A DNA stretch of 25,422 nucleotides, taken from NCBI GenBank assembly GCA_035507155.1, contig DATJOK010000186.1:1-25422 (forward strand), given 5' to 3'. Positions 1 through 6,866 of this stretch are shown here, one piece after another. The position numbers were made by a program, and so were the translations under genes. This stretch comes from DASZHJ01 sp035507155. GTDB taxonomy: Bacteria; Pseudomonadota; Alphaproteobacteria; ATCC43930; CGMCC-115725. Position 1 is the first letter of the stretch, and each line of letters opens with the position of its first letter. Under the pieces are notes generated by a model. The model was not told where the DNA came from. It did no database searches and saw only the letters and a program-made list of their open reading frames with translations.

Positions 1-957
1 CTTCTTGAAGATCACCATCGAGCCGCCACCGATCGGGGCCGCGTTGCGCTGCTTGCGCGGCACGAAGGCCACCTGGTAGGGAAATTTCGCGCTGTTGCGG
101 ATGAAGGTGAGCGATCCCGTCGACAGCATCACCATGGCGGCCCGGCCGGCGAAGAAGTCGGTCGAGACCTGGCTCGGATCGACCACGCCCTCCGGCATCA
201 CCTTGTACTTGAAGACCAGATCGCCGAGAAACTGCACCGCGCCGCGGGTCGAGGGCTGATCGTAGTAGACCTCGCCAGGGTTGATCGGATTGAAGAACAA
301 CCCGCCGTTCGACATCGCGAAGGCCTGGGTGAGCCAGCCCAGGTAATCGTAGGTCCCCGGCATCTCGAAGCCGTAGCGCGTGATCTTGTCGCCGTCGCGC
401 TTGGTCAGCTTCTGCGCCGCCGCCACGAATTCCGCCCAGGTCTGCGGCGGATGATCGGGATCGAGCCCGGCCTCCTTGAAGACCTGGGCATTGATGTAGA
501 GGAGCGGTGTCGAATTCTGGAACGGGATGGCATAGAGCTGGCCGTCGGCGGTCGCGTTGGCGTGCAACGCCGGCCAGAAGTCGTTCAGGAACGTCTTCGG
601 ATCCCCGCCATGCGCCTTGAGCAGATCCCCGATCGGCTCGAGCTCGCCGCCGATCACAAAGTCCGGAATATTGTTGGCCGAGACCAGCGCCACCGCCGGC
701 GGCTTGCCGGACTCGAAGGCCGCCTGGGCCTTGAGCCGCGTGTCGTCATAGCTGCCGGTATAGCCCGCCACCACCTCGATATCGGGATGGCTGTCGTTGA
801 AGGCCTTGACGATCCGCCCCATCTCGCGCGCCAGCGCGCCCTGCACCGGGATCGGAAAGTAGAAGTCGATGGTGGTCTTGGCGGCGGCGAGGCCGCCGCT
901 CGCCAGCAGCATCGAAAGCGCCACGCCGGTGGCGCGCAAGCTCGATCGGATACCCAT
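1..957 (-). CDS. Extracellular solute-binding protein, UgpB-like (partial, C-terminus outside window)
   Basis: Periplasmic binding component of an ABC importer of the family 1 solute-binding group. Reading leftward from the ATG at 957 gives 319 uninterrupted codons to the window edge, so the C-terminus is missing. A signal peptide is visible (MGIRSSLRATGVALSMLLAS followed by GGLAAAK), then a start typical of the class (IDFYFPIPVQGALAREM). The segment MPFQNSTPLLYINAQVFKEA closely resembles the UgpB motif around PFNSSTPVLYYN, and a later G-S-L-x-x-I-R element is also UgpB-like. It lies 12 bases after the permease gene and is last of the three transporter genes seen; E. coli has the order ugpB-A-E-C. 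Substrate inference: sn-glycerol-3-phosphate or a related phosphodiester, supported by the C-P lyase neighbours and a Pho-box-like site upstream of the operon. A sugar substrate cannot be excluded. The ATPase gene, if co-transcribed, would lie beyond the left edge. Confidence 0.85.
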   Translation of the reverse strand, partial: MGIRSSLRATGVALSMLLASGGLAAAKTTIDFYFPIPVQGALAREMGRIVKAFNDSHPDIEVVAGYTGSYDDTRLKAQAAFESGKPPAVALVSANNIPDFVIGGELEPIGDLLKAHGGDPKTFLNDFWPALHANATADGQLYAIPFQNSTPLLYINAQVFKEAGLDPDHPPQTWAEFVAAAQKLTKRDGDKITRYGFEMPGTYDYLGWLTQAFAMSNGGLFFNPINPGEVYYDQPSTRGAVQFLGDLVFKYKVMPEGVVDPSQVSTDFFAGRAAMVMLSTGSLTFIRNSAKFPYQVAFVPRKQRNAAPIGGGSMVIFKK

Positions 958-969
958 GAGTCACCCCTC

Positions 970-1803
970 TTATTTGATGCCGGAGAAAACGAAGCTGTTG
1001 ACGATCCGCCGCTCGAACAGCACGAAGGCCACCAGCAGCGGCGCGCTGACGGTCAGGGTCGCGGCGGCGATCAGGCCCCAGTCCGCCGCCCCTTCGGCGC
1101 CGCCCACCACGCTCGCCAGGCCGAGGGTCAGCGTGCGGTGGGTCGGTGAGTTGATGACGATGAGCGGCCACAGGAACTCGTTCCAGTGCGCGACCACGCT
1201 CACGATCGCGAAGGCGGCGAGCGCCGGCTTCGCCAGCGGCAGCAGGACGTAGCGCAGCACCTGCAGCAGCGAGGCGCCGTCGATCACCGCCGCGTCCTCG
1301 AAGTCGCGCGGCAGAGATTTGAAGGTCTGCCGCATCAGGAAGGTGCCGAAGGCGGAGGCGAAGTAGGGCGCCATCACGCCGAGCAAAGAATCGTTGATGC
1401 CGAGCGAGATGATCACTCGGAGATTGGGCACGATCAGCACCGGCGGTACGATCATGAGCTGCAGCAGGAAGAGGTAAAAGAGGGCCTCGCGGCCCGGAAA
1501 TTCCAGCCGGGCGAAGGCGTAGCCCGCGAAGCTGATGGTGACGAGCTGCACCGTGAGCGTGCCGGCGACGACGATGAGCGTGTTGACGTAATAGAGCGGA
1601 AAGTCGCCGCTGTCCCAGGCGGCATGGAAATTGTCGAGCGACAGCGGCCAGCTCGGCACCAGCGAGGCGAGATCGAGCGAGCCGTAGGCGTCGGCGCGGA
1701 AGGACGCAACGACCATCCAGAGAAACGGCGTCGACCACAGGAGCGCGATACCGGCGGCGATCGCACCAAATATCGCGGCCGCGGGCGAGATCCTAGCTCG
1801 CAT
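970..1803 (-). CDS. ABC transporter permease, UgpE/MalG-like
   Basis: Inner-membrane permease of 277 residues, a normal length for the MalG/UgpE family. It begins with a membrane segment (residues about 8-32) and has several more hydrophobic stretches. The cytoplasmic EAA loop that docks with the ATPase is seen as SLPRDFEDAAVIDGASLLQV, followed by L-R-Y-V-L-L-P-L. The C-terminus ends in the usual F-x-x-x-R-R-x-V-x-S-F form (FERRIVNSFVFSGIK). The ATG at 1803 overlaps the end of the upstream permease gene by 11 bases, so the two are probably translationally coupled. Function is import of the ligand delivered by the binding protein downstream; assignment to glycerol-3-phosphate rather than sugar is inference from context. 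Confidence 0.88.
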   Translation of the reverse strand: MRARISPAAAIFGAIAAGIALLWSTPFLWMVVASFRADAYGSLDLASLVPSWPLSLDNFHAAWDSGDFPLYYVNTLIVVAGTLTVQLVTISFAGYAFARLEFPGREALFYLFLLQLMIVPPVLIVPNLRVIISLGINDSLLGVMAPYFASAFGTFLMRQTFKSLPRDFEDAAVIDGASLLQVLRYVLLPLAKPALAAFAIVSVVAHWNEFLWPLIVINSPTHRTLTLGLASVVGGAEGAADWGLIAAATLTVSAPLLVAFVLFERRIVNSFVFSGIK

Positions 1804-2725
1804 AGACGCCCCGTCGATCGACGCTGCGGATGCTGAAAGTCGAGACTGTCAGCAGCACCATGAGGGTGACGACAGTGGCCGCCGCGGCCTTGCCGGGGTC
1901 ATGCACCTCGGTCGCGGTCTGGAATATGTAATAGAGCAGCAGCGTGGTGGCGTCATTGGGGCCGCCACGGGTCATGACGATCACATGATCGACTGTGGTG
2001 ATCGCCTGCGCGAAGGCGATCACGCCGACGAAGGCGGTGGTCGGAGCCAGCAGCGGCAGCGTCACGTAGCGGAAGCGCTGCCAGGGCCCGGCGCCGTCGA
2101 GGATCGCCGCCTCGGTCAGTTCCTCCGGCATCGACTGCAGGGCCGCGAGGTAGAACAGCATGTAATAGCCGGCGTTCTTCCAGACCGTGACCAGCGTCAG
2201 CGCCCAGAGCGCGCTGTCGGGATCGCCGAGCCAGTTGATGGAGAAGGGCAGCAGCCGGCCGAGATAGTAGTCGATGAGGCCGAGAGTCGGCAGGAACATG
2301 AAAGTCCAGAGCGCCGCCGCCGCGATCAACGGCACCATGGTGGGGAAGAAGAGCAGCGCGCGGATCACCCGGTTGAAGGCGCTGGACTGCTTCAGCAGCA
2401 GCGCGAAGGCGAGCGCCAGCACGATCGACGGCACCACGGTTCCGACCGCGTAGAGCAGGTTGTTGATGGCCGCAGCCGCGAATTTCGCATCCGTGAACAG
2501 CCGCCCGTAATTGCCGAGCCCGACGAAGGTCGCGGTCTGCTGGCCGAAGTCCCGCGCGAACAACGAGTCGATGAGGACCGAGACTACTGGCCAGTAGGTG
2601 AAGAGACCCAGGCAGATCAGTGCCGGCGCCAGCAGAAGCCACGGCTTCAGGACCCGGAGCCGGCCTTCGCCGGCGCGCTCGGCGGCGACCCCTGAGGTTC
2701 GGGAGGCAAGGATGTCGGCGGTCAC
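1793..2725 (-). CDS. ABC transporter permease, UgpA/MalF-like
   Basis: First gene of the three-gene transporter operon, 310 residues, with about six membrane segments starting at PWLLLAPALICLGLFTYWPV (residues about 28-47). The EAA loop reads SMPEELTEAAILDGAGPWQR and is followed by F-R-Y-V-T-L-P-L-L. This is the usual partner of a MalG-type permease. The start is a GTG at 2725; an in-frame TAA sits 12 bases upstream and no ATG occurs in the first 30 codons, so GTG is the best start although no good ribosome-binding site precedes it. A Pho-box-like sequence lies 33 bases upstream, consistent with induction by phosphate starvation as for the ugp operon of enterobacteria. Substrate remains inferred. 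Confidence 0.87.
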   Translation of the reverse strand: MTADILASRTSGVAAERAGEGRLRVLKPWLLLAPALICLGLFTYWPVVSVLIDSLFARDFGQQTATFVGLGNYGRLFTDAKFAAAAINNLLYAVGTVVPSIVLALAFALLLKQSSAFNRVIRALLFFPTMVPLIAAAALWTFMFLPTLGLIDYYLGRLLPFSINWLGDPDSALWALTLVTVWKNAGYYMLFYLAALQSMPEELTEAAILDGAGPWQRFRYVTLPLLAPTTAFVGVIAFAQAITTVDHVIVMTRGGPNDATTLLLYYIFQTATEVHDPGKAAAATVVTLMVLLTVSTFSIRSVDRRGVYAS

Positions 2726-2758
2726 GCCGCTGGATTAACGAAGCTCCGGGACGCCTCC

Positions 2759-2776
2759 ATGTCAGTTCGATGACGA
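2759..2776 (-). promoter_or_regulatory. Pho-box-like site upstream of the ugp-like operon
   Basis: On the minus strand the sequence reads TCGTCAT-CGAA-CTGACAT. Compared with the PhoB direct-repeat consensus CTGTCAT-N4-CTGTCAT, 11 of 14 conserved positions match at exactly the right spacing. It ends 33 bases upstream of the GTG start of the UgpA-like permease. No convincing -10 lies 10 bases downstream of it, which lowers confidence. Confidence 0.4.
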
Positions 2777-2837
2777 TTCTGTTTCAGTCCACAGGCATCG
2801 CTCGTGTCCAGGATGCGTCATCGATCCCGGCACGCTC

Positions 2838-2871
2838 GTGTCATCGCGGAGTCACGGCTGAACGCTACATT
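2838..2871 (+). promoter_or_regulatory. Candidate PhoB-dependent promoter facing rightward
   Basis: On the plus strand GTGTCAT-CGCG-GAGTCAC (2838-2855) matches the Pho box CTGTCAT-N4-CTGTCAT at 10 of 14 positions. Ten bases after it comes TACATT (2866-2871), a 4-of-6 match to a -10 element and at the spacing usual in PhoB-activated promoters. No protein gene follows on this strand, but an intrinsic terminator does, about 100 bases downstream. Confidence 0.3.
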
Positions 2872-2877
2872 GCGCCG

Positions 2878-2976
2878 CGTCAGCTCGCCTCGGCTACAAC
2901 GTAGTCAGCAGTTCCGAGTTGAATGTCCCCGCGACTGAAGGCCGCTGCTCCCCCTCGAAGTGCAGCGGCCTTTTTT
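2878..2976 (+). ncRNA. Candidate small RNA between the phn and ugp-like operons
   Basis: Inferred from a possible Pho-box promoter ending at 2871 and a canonical intrinsic terminator ending at 2976; the transcript would be about 99 bases. It could fold into a 5' stem (CTCGG 2889-2893 with CCGAG 2914-2918, enclosing CTAC-AAC-GTAG), a C-rich linker (TGTCCCCGCG), and the terminator hairpin, whose loop contains CTCCCCCT (2948-2955). C-rich loops of this kind can pair with Shine-Dalgarno sequences. The 3' part lies close to, but does not overlap, the end of the DUF1045 gene on the other strand. I recognise no known RNA family in it. The 5' end is a guess. Confidence 0.3.
2938..2976 (+). terminator. 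Intrinsic terminator, plus strand
   Basis: A perfect 9-bp stem, GGCCGCTGC (2940-2948) with GCAGCGGCC (2962-2970), is followed directly by six T residues (2971-2976). In this orientation it would end a rightward transcript, yet no plus-strand gene precedes it. Read leftward, the hairpin follows the DUF1045 stop by 14 bases and is preceded by AAAAAA but followed only by TTCAG, so it could also weakly terminate the phn operon. Confidence 0.75.
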
Positions 2977-2984
2977 CGCGGATC

Positions 2985-3680
2985 TCAGCCGAGCCGGAAG
3001 CGGCGCAGGACACGGAAACCGATGGTCGGCGCGGGCTCGACACAGAGTGCGAGATCCTCGATCGCCATGGGCTCGGTCAGGAGATGCCGCAGACGCGGCA
3101 GCAGCGCGCCACCGATCTGCGCCTTGAGGTCGGTCGCGAGCGGACCGGTCAGCGTCATATGGAAGCGGAACTCTCCCATCACATAGGGATAGCCCCAACG
3201 TGCCAGCAGCGTCTCCTGCGCAGCGCTGAGCCCGGCCCGTCGGCGCTTGGCGAGCTCCACCTCGGTGAGAGGCGCCCGAAAGCTGTCCAGCGCGGCGACA
3301 CAATCGGCGGCAAGATCGTGCAGCCGCGGAGACCATTCGCTCGGCGTGAAAGCGAGGAACCCGGCGAGAGGGCCGAAGCGTAGGGGCGCCGTCGCGAGCG
3401 GCATGCAGCTTGCCGCGAAGGAGCCGACGAGACCGACGAGATCATTTTCCGTGGCACCCTCGGCCAAGCGGAACGGTGCCTTGAGCGTCGCGTGAAACCC
3501 GTAGTGGCGCGGCTCCGCGATGGCGGCGGCGTGCAGGTCCGGCGGCAATCCCGCAGTCTCCGGCGTCTCCAATGCCTCGCCGCGCTCGATGTCCCAACCG
3601 AGCCAGCGGGCGCCGAACTGCGCCAGCGCTGTCTCGGGCCGCGGCGCGAAATAGAGGGCGTAGCGCGGACCCGCCTCCAT
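2985..3680 (-). CDS. DUF1045 phosphonate-operon protein, 2H phosphoesterase-like
   Basis: A 231-residue protein of the DUF1045 family, known from phosphonate-utilisation operons but without a settled function. Two H-x-T motifs, HATLK at residues 63-67 and HMTLT at 174-178, each in a hydrophobic strand context (HYGFHATLKAPF and FRFHMTLTGPL), are the hallmark of the 2H phosphoesterase superfamily, whose members open cyclic phosphates. It is the last gene of the phn block, three bases after the HD gene. PhnP, which opens 5-phosphoribosyl 1,2-cyclic phosphate after C-P lyase action, is not seen in the operon, so this protein is a candidate replacement; that is inference. The start ATG at 3680 gives the usual length of the family. 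Confidence 0.85.
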   Translation of the reverse strand: MEAGPRYALYFAPRPETALAQFGARWLGWDIERGEALETPETAGLPPDLHAAAIAEPRHYGFHATLKAPFRLAEGATENDLVGLVGSFAASCMPLATAPLRFGPLAGFLAFTPSEWSPRLHDLAADCVAALDSFRAPLTEVELAKRRRAGLSAAQETLLARWGYPYVMGEFRFHMTLTGPLATDLKAQIGGALLPRLRHLLTEPMAIEDLALCVEPAPTIGFRVLRRFRLG

Positions 3681-3683
3681 GAC

Positions 3684-4229
3684 TCAACCGCGCCAGCACG
3701 CCTCGATGTATTTGCGGAAATGAGAGAGGTCCGGCGTCGCGAGCCCTGGCACCTTCGCCACCTCGTCCCACCGGCGCAGCCGAACCGCCTCCGGCGCATG
3801 CGGTTGGGCGATGAAGCGCGCCGCGCCATCCTCGTCGAAGCGGCCGCCTTGCAGCTCCAGGCTCCTGACCGAGCCCGGCGAGAGCGTCCGGAAGTACCCG
3901 GGCTCGACCGCGCAGAGATATCGCTTGGCATCGACGTGCAGTCGGATCGGCTCCGTCACCGCCTCGCCGAACCAGCGGCGAAGCCACTTGGCACCCCCCA
4001 CTTGATGGAGATCATCGACGCCGCGCTCAGCCGGATTCTCGCCGAGCTTGTGGACGAGATGCCCGATGTCGTGCAGGAGCGCTGCCGCGATCAGAGCAGG
4101 AGGCGCCTGCTCGGCTTCGGCCGAGGCGGCGGATTGCAGGGCATGCTCGAGCTGGGTCACTCGCTCTCCGCCATAGAGTCGGCCACCCTTCCCTTCATAG
4201 AGGGCGCAGATTTCATCGACTGGCGTCAT
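3684..4229 (-). CDS. PhnZ-type HD-domain phosphonate oxygenase
   Basis: A 181-residue HD-domain protein of the group associated with phosphonate operons. PhnZ is a mixed-valence di-iron oxygenase that cleaves the C-P bond of 1-hydroxyphosphonates. Its iron ligands and its substrate-gating Tyr/Glu can all be placed here: Y19, E22, H29, H53-D54, H57, H75, H98 and D155, shifted by 5 or 6 from PhnZ numbering (Y24, E27, H34, H58, D59, H62, H80, H104, D161). The motif EPIRLHVDAKRYLC is also typical. This argues for an oxygenase rather than a nucleotide phosphohydrolase. No PhnY-type 2-oxoglutarate oxygenase, the usual partner that makes the hydroxyphosphonate, is present in the window. It follows phnM by 22 bases and precedes the DUF1045 gene by 3 bases. 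Substrate is unknown. Confidence 0.85.
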   Translation of the reverse strand: MTPVDEICALYEGKGGRLYGGERVTQLEHALQSAASAEAEQAPPALIAAALLHDIGHLVHKLGENPAERGVDDLHQVGGAKWLRRWFGEAVTEPIRLHVDAKRYLCAVEPGYFRTLSPGSVRSLELQGGRFDEDGAARFIAQPHAPEAVRLRRWDEVAKVPGLATPDLSHFRKYIEACWRG

Positions 4230-4251
4230 TCCAGATCCCTTCTCAGGCTTG

Positions 4252-5394
4252 CTAGGTGATCCGCGTCCCGGCGCGCCAGACCTGGCGCACGACCGGGAGG
4301 GCGCCTGCGCGGCGCACCTGCACGAGATCGGCGCGCTTGCCGACGGCGATCTCGCCGCGATCCTCGAGCCCGAGGGCGCGGGCGGGGGTCGAGCTGATCA
4401 TCGCAACCGTCTCTGGCAGGTGGATGCCCTGCGCATCATGCAGCAGAAAAGCCGCGTGCAGAAGGCTTGCGGGCACATAATCCGAGGAGAGAATGTCGAG
4501 CGTCCCTGCCGCCGCCAGATCACGCGCCGAGACGTTGCCGGAATGGGAGCCGCCGCGCACCACGTTGGGCGCCCCCATGATCACCGCCATGCCGCGCTCA
4601 TGGGCAATCTCGGCGGCGGCGATCGTGGTCGGAAATTCCGCCATGCTCATGCCGAGGGCGAGCGCCTCCTCCACGTGACCCTCCGTGGCGTCGTCGTGAC
4701 TGGCGAGCGGCATGCCGCGGCCGCGACAGAGCTCCGCCAACCGGCGCCGGTGCGGATCGGCGTAGAGCTGCTGGTCGGCCTGCCGGCGGTCGATCAGCGC
4801 CGTCATCTCCGCGTCGGAATAGCCGAACTTGCCCTGGTAGTAGGTGTAGTACTGCTCGATGCTGGTGAACTGCCGCTGACCGGGCGTGTGATCCATGAGC
4901 GAGACGAGACGTACCCGCTCGTCCTCCAACAGCCGCTCGCAGGTGCCGACGACATTCTCGTAGCTGACCTCGCAGCGCAGGTGGATGAAGTGATCGGCGC
5001 GCAGCAGGCCGGCGTCGGCGGCGCGTCCGACCGCCAGTGCGGCATCCTGCAGCATGTCGCCGCGCACGGGGCTGTCTCCCCGATCGACGACGGCGAGGGC
5101 GTCGAGGACGGTGGTGATGCCGGCGGCGGCGATCTGCGCGTCATGAGCGAGAAGCGCCGCATCCATCGGCCAGCGAACCTTGGGACGCGGCGCCACATGC
5201 CGCTCCAGATTGTCGGTGTGGAGCTCCACCAGGCCAGGCAGCAGGTAGTCGCCGTCGAGATCGAGGCCGCCGGTTGCACGCGCCCTACCCTCGCCGACCT
5301 CGACGATGTCGCCATCACGACAGACCACATGGCCGCGCAACAGCCGGTCCGGCAGCACCACCATGGCGTTGTCGAGAACGAGCTCCATCGTCAT
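4252..5394 (-). CDS. phnM: PhnM, alpha-D-ribose 1-methylphosphonate 5-triphosphate diphosphatase
   Basis: An amidohydrolase-superfamily enzyme of 380 residues, normal for PhnM. It removes pyrophosphate from ribose 1-(alkylphosphonate) 5-triphosphate, giving the 5-phosphate substrate of PhnJ. Metal-binding motifs are visible in order: LPGLVELHTDNLERH near residues 51-65, LASHDDATEGHVEEA in the middle, MGAPNVVRGGSHSGN, and LSSDYVPASLLHAAF toward the C-terminus. The ATG at 5394 overlaps the phnL stop by four bases (ATGA), indicating translational coupling; a second ATG two codons later is an alternative start. The protein is cytoplasmic. Confidence 0.97.
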   Translation of the reverse strand: MTMELVLDNAMVVLPDRLLRGHVVCRDGDIVEVGEGRARATGGLDLDGDYLLPGLVELHTDNLERHVAPRPKVRWPMDAALLAHDAQIAAAGITTVLDALAVVDRGDSPVRGDMLQDAALAVGRAADAGLLRADHFIHLRCEVSYENVVGTCERLLEDERVRLVSLMDHTPGQRQFTSIEQYYTYYQGKFGYSDAEMTALIDRRQADQQLYADPHRRRLAELCRGRGMPLASHDDATEGHVEEALALGMSMAEFPTTIAAAEIAHERGMAVIMGAPNVVRGGSHSGNVSARDLAAAGTLDILSSDYVPASLLHAAFLLHDAQGIHLPETVAMISSTPARALGLEDRGEIAVGKRADLVQVRRAGALPVVRQVWRAGTRIT

Positions 5395-6086
5395 GCCACA
5401 ACCTCCAGCGCTTTCAGGTCGAGCACCCGATCGGCGACCGCCTCGCGCACCTCCCGATCATGAAAGACGCCGACCACCGTGGTTCCCCGCGCCTTGGCTT
5501 CGCGGATCAGCGCCACCACCGCGGCGCGGTTGGTGGCGTCGAGGGAGGCGGTCGGCTCGTCGAGGAGCAGGATCGGCCGCTCGGCCACCAGGCCGCGGGC
5601 GATGTTGATACGCTGCTGCTCGCCGCCGGAGAATGTCGCCGGCGGCAGGTCCCAGAGCCGCGCCGGAATATCCAGGCGACCCAGTATTTCGGCGCTTCGC
5701 TGCTGCGCTTCGTCAAGAGCCATACCGCGCTCCAGCAACGGCTCCATCACCAGTTCGATCGCGGGTACCCGAGGCACCACGCGGAGGAACTGGCTCACAT
5801 ATCCAAGGGTCGAGCGTCGAAGCGCCATGATTTCGCGCGGCGAGGCGACCGCAAGATCGATGAGAGCGCCGTTTCCTTGGACAAACACCCGACCCGAATC
5901 GGGTCGGTAGTTGCCATAGAGACAGCGCAGGACGGTGCTTTTGCCGGCACCGGACGCACCGTGCAGCACGACGCATTCGCCGGCCTCGACGGCGAGGCTG
6001 AGATTGCGCAGCACTTGGAGCGCCGTGCCGCCGCGCAGATGCAGCGTGAAACCTTTGCCGACCTGCTCCAAGCGAATCGCTTCCAC
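5391..6086 (-). CDS. phnL: PhnL, C-P lyase complex ABC-type ATPase subunit
   Basis: A 231-residue ABC-ATPase with Walker A GASGAGKSTVLRC, signature FSGGEQQRINIARGL, and Walker B ILLLDEPTASLDATNR. PhnL works with the core PhnG-H-I complex, in which PhnI displaces adenine from ATP with the phosphonate, and is not a membrane transporter ATPase. The match to PhnL is shown by length, by the MEAIRLEQVGKGFTLHL start and by its place between phnK and phnM. The start codon is GTG at 6086, three bases after the phnK stop. Confidence 0.96.
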   Translation of the reverse strand: MEAIRLEQVGKGFTLHLRGGTALQVLRNLSLAVEAGECVVLHGASGAGKSTVLRCLYGNYRPDSGRVFVQGNGALIDLAVASPREIMALRRSTLGYVSQFLRVVPRVPAIELVMEPLLERGMALDEAQQRSAEILGRLDIPARLWDLPPATFSGGEQQRINIARGLVAERPILLLDEPTASLDATNRAAVVALIREAKARGTTVVGVFHDREVREAVADRVLDLKALEVVA

Positions 6087-6089
6087 GGG

Positions 6090-6866
6090 TCAGGCTCCGA
6101 TCACCGACGCGACGAGAAGCTGAGTATAGGCGTCATGCGGATCGTCCAGCACCTGATCGGTCAAGCCTTCTTCCACTACCCGCCCCTGCCGCATCACCAT
6201 GAGACGGTGAGTCAGCAGGCGGGCCACACCTAGATCATGAGTCACGATGATGACCGCAAGGCCGAGATCGCGCGTCAGGCGGCGCAGCAGGTCCAGCAGC
6301 CGCGCCTGGACCGAGACGTCGAGGCCGCCGGTGGGCTCATCCAGGAAGACGAGGCGCGGCTTGCTGACCAGGATGCGGGCGATCTGCAGGCGCTGCTGCA
6401 TGCCGCCGGAGAACAGGCCCGGCAGCTCGTCGATCCGGCTGCGGTCGAGTTCAACGCGGTCGAGCCAGGCCAGCGCTTCCGAGCGGATGTGGCCGTAGTG
6501 GCGGACACCCGCCGCCATCAACCGCTCGCCGACATTGCCGCCGGCGCTCACCCGCAGGCGGAGACCGTCGCGGGCATTCTGATGCACGACACCCCACTGC
6601 GTCCGCATCAGGAAGCGTCGACGCGCCTCACCCATGCGGTGGACGTCCTCGAGGCCGTTCTCGAGAGTACGAAATTCGACGGTGCCGGTGGTGGGGACGA
6701 GCTCGCCGGCAAGACAGCGCAGCAGGGTGGTCTTGCCGGAGCCGGACTCGCCAACGATGCCGAGCACCTCGCCAGGCCAGAGCTCAAGCGAGACGTTCCT
6801 GCAGGCGACCAGCCGATCGAAGGCCCTGGTGACGCCCCGTGCCCGGAGCAGCGGCGCGTCAGTCAT
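6090..6866 (-). CDS. phnK: PhnK, C-P lyase complex ABC-type ATPase subunit
   Basis: A 258-residue ABC-ATPase that binds the PhnJ face of the C-P lyase core complex. Walker A is GESGSGKTTLLRC, the signature FSGGMQQRLQIARIL, and Walker B LVFLDEPTGGLDVSVQ followed by the H-loop IIVTHDLGVARLL, all in usual PhnK order. The reading frame is open further upstream, but the ATG at 6866 (MTDAPLLRARGVTRAFD) gives the standard N-terminus and overlaps phnJ by eight bases; a longer start would run deep into phnJ. Confidence 0.96.
   Translation of the reverse strand: MTDAPLLRARGVTRAFDRLVACRNVSLELWPGEVLGIVGESGSGKTTLLRCLAGELVPTTGTVEFRTLENGLEDVHRMGEARRRFLMRTQWGVVHQNARDGLRLRVSAGGNVGERLMAAGVRHYGHIRSEALAWLDRVELDRSRIDELPGLFSGGMQQRLQIARILVSKPRLVFLDEPTGGLDVSVQARLLDLLRRLTRDLGLAVIIVTHDLGVARLLTHRLMVMRQGRVVEEGLTDQVLDDPHDAYTQLLVASVIGA

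Noticed and set aside
4249..5463. Long plus-strand ORF of 404 codons opposite phnM
   Set aside because: It lies antisense to a well-recognised gene, its composition is the Arg/His/Gly/Ala-rich pattern of GC-rich shadows, and it matches no family I know.
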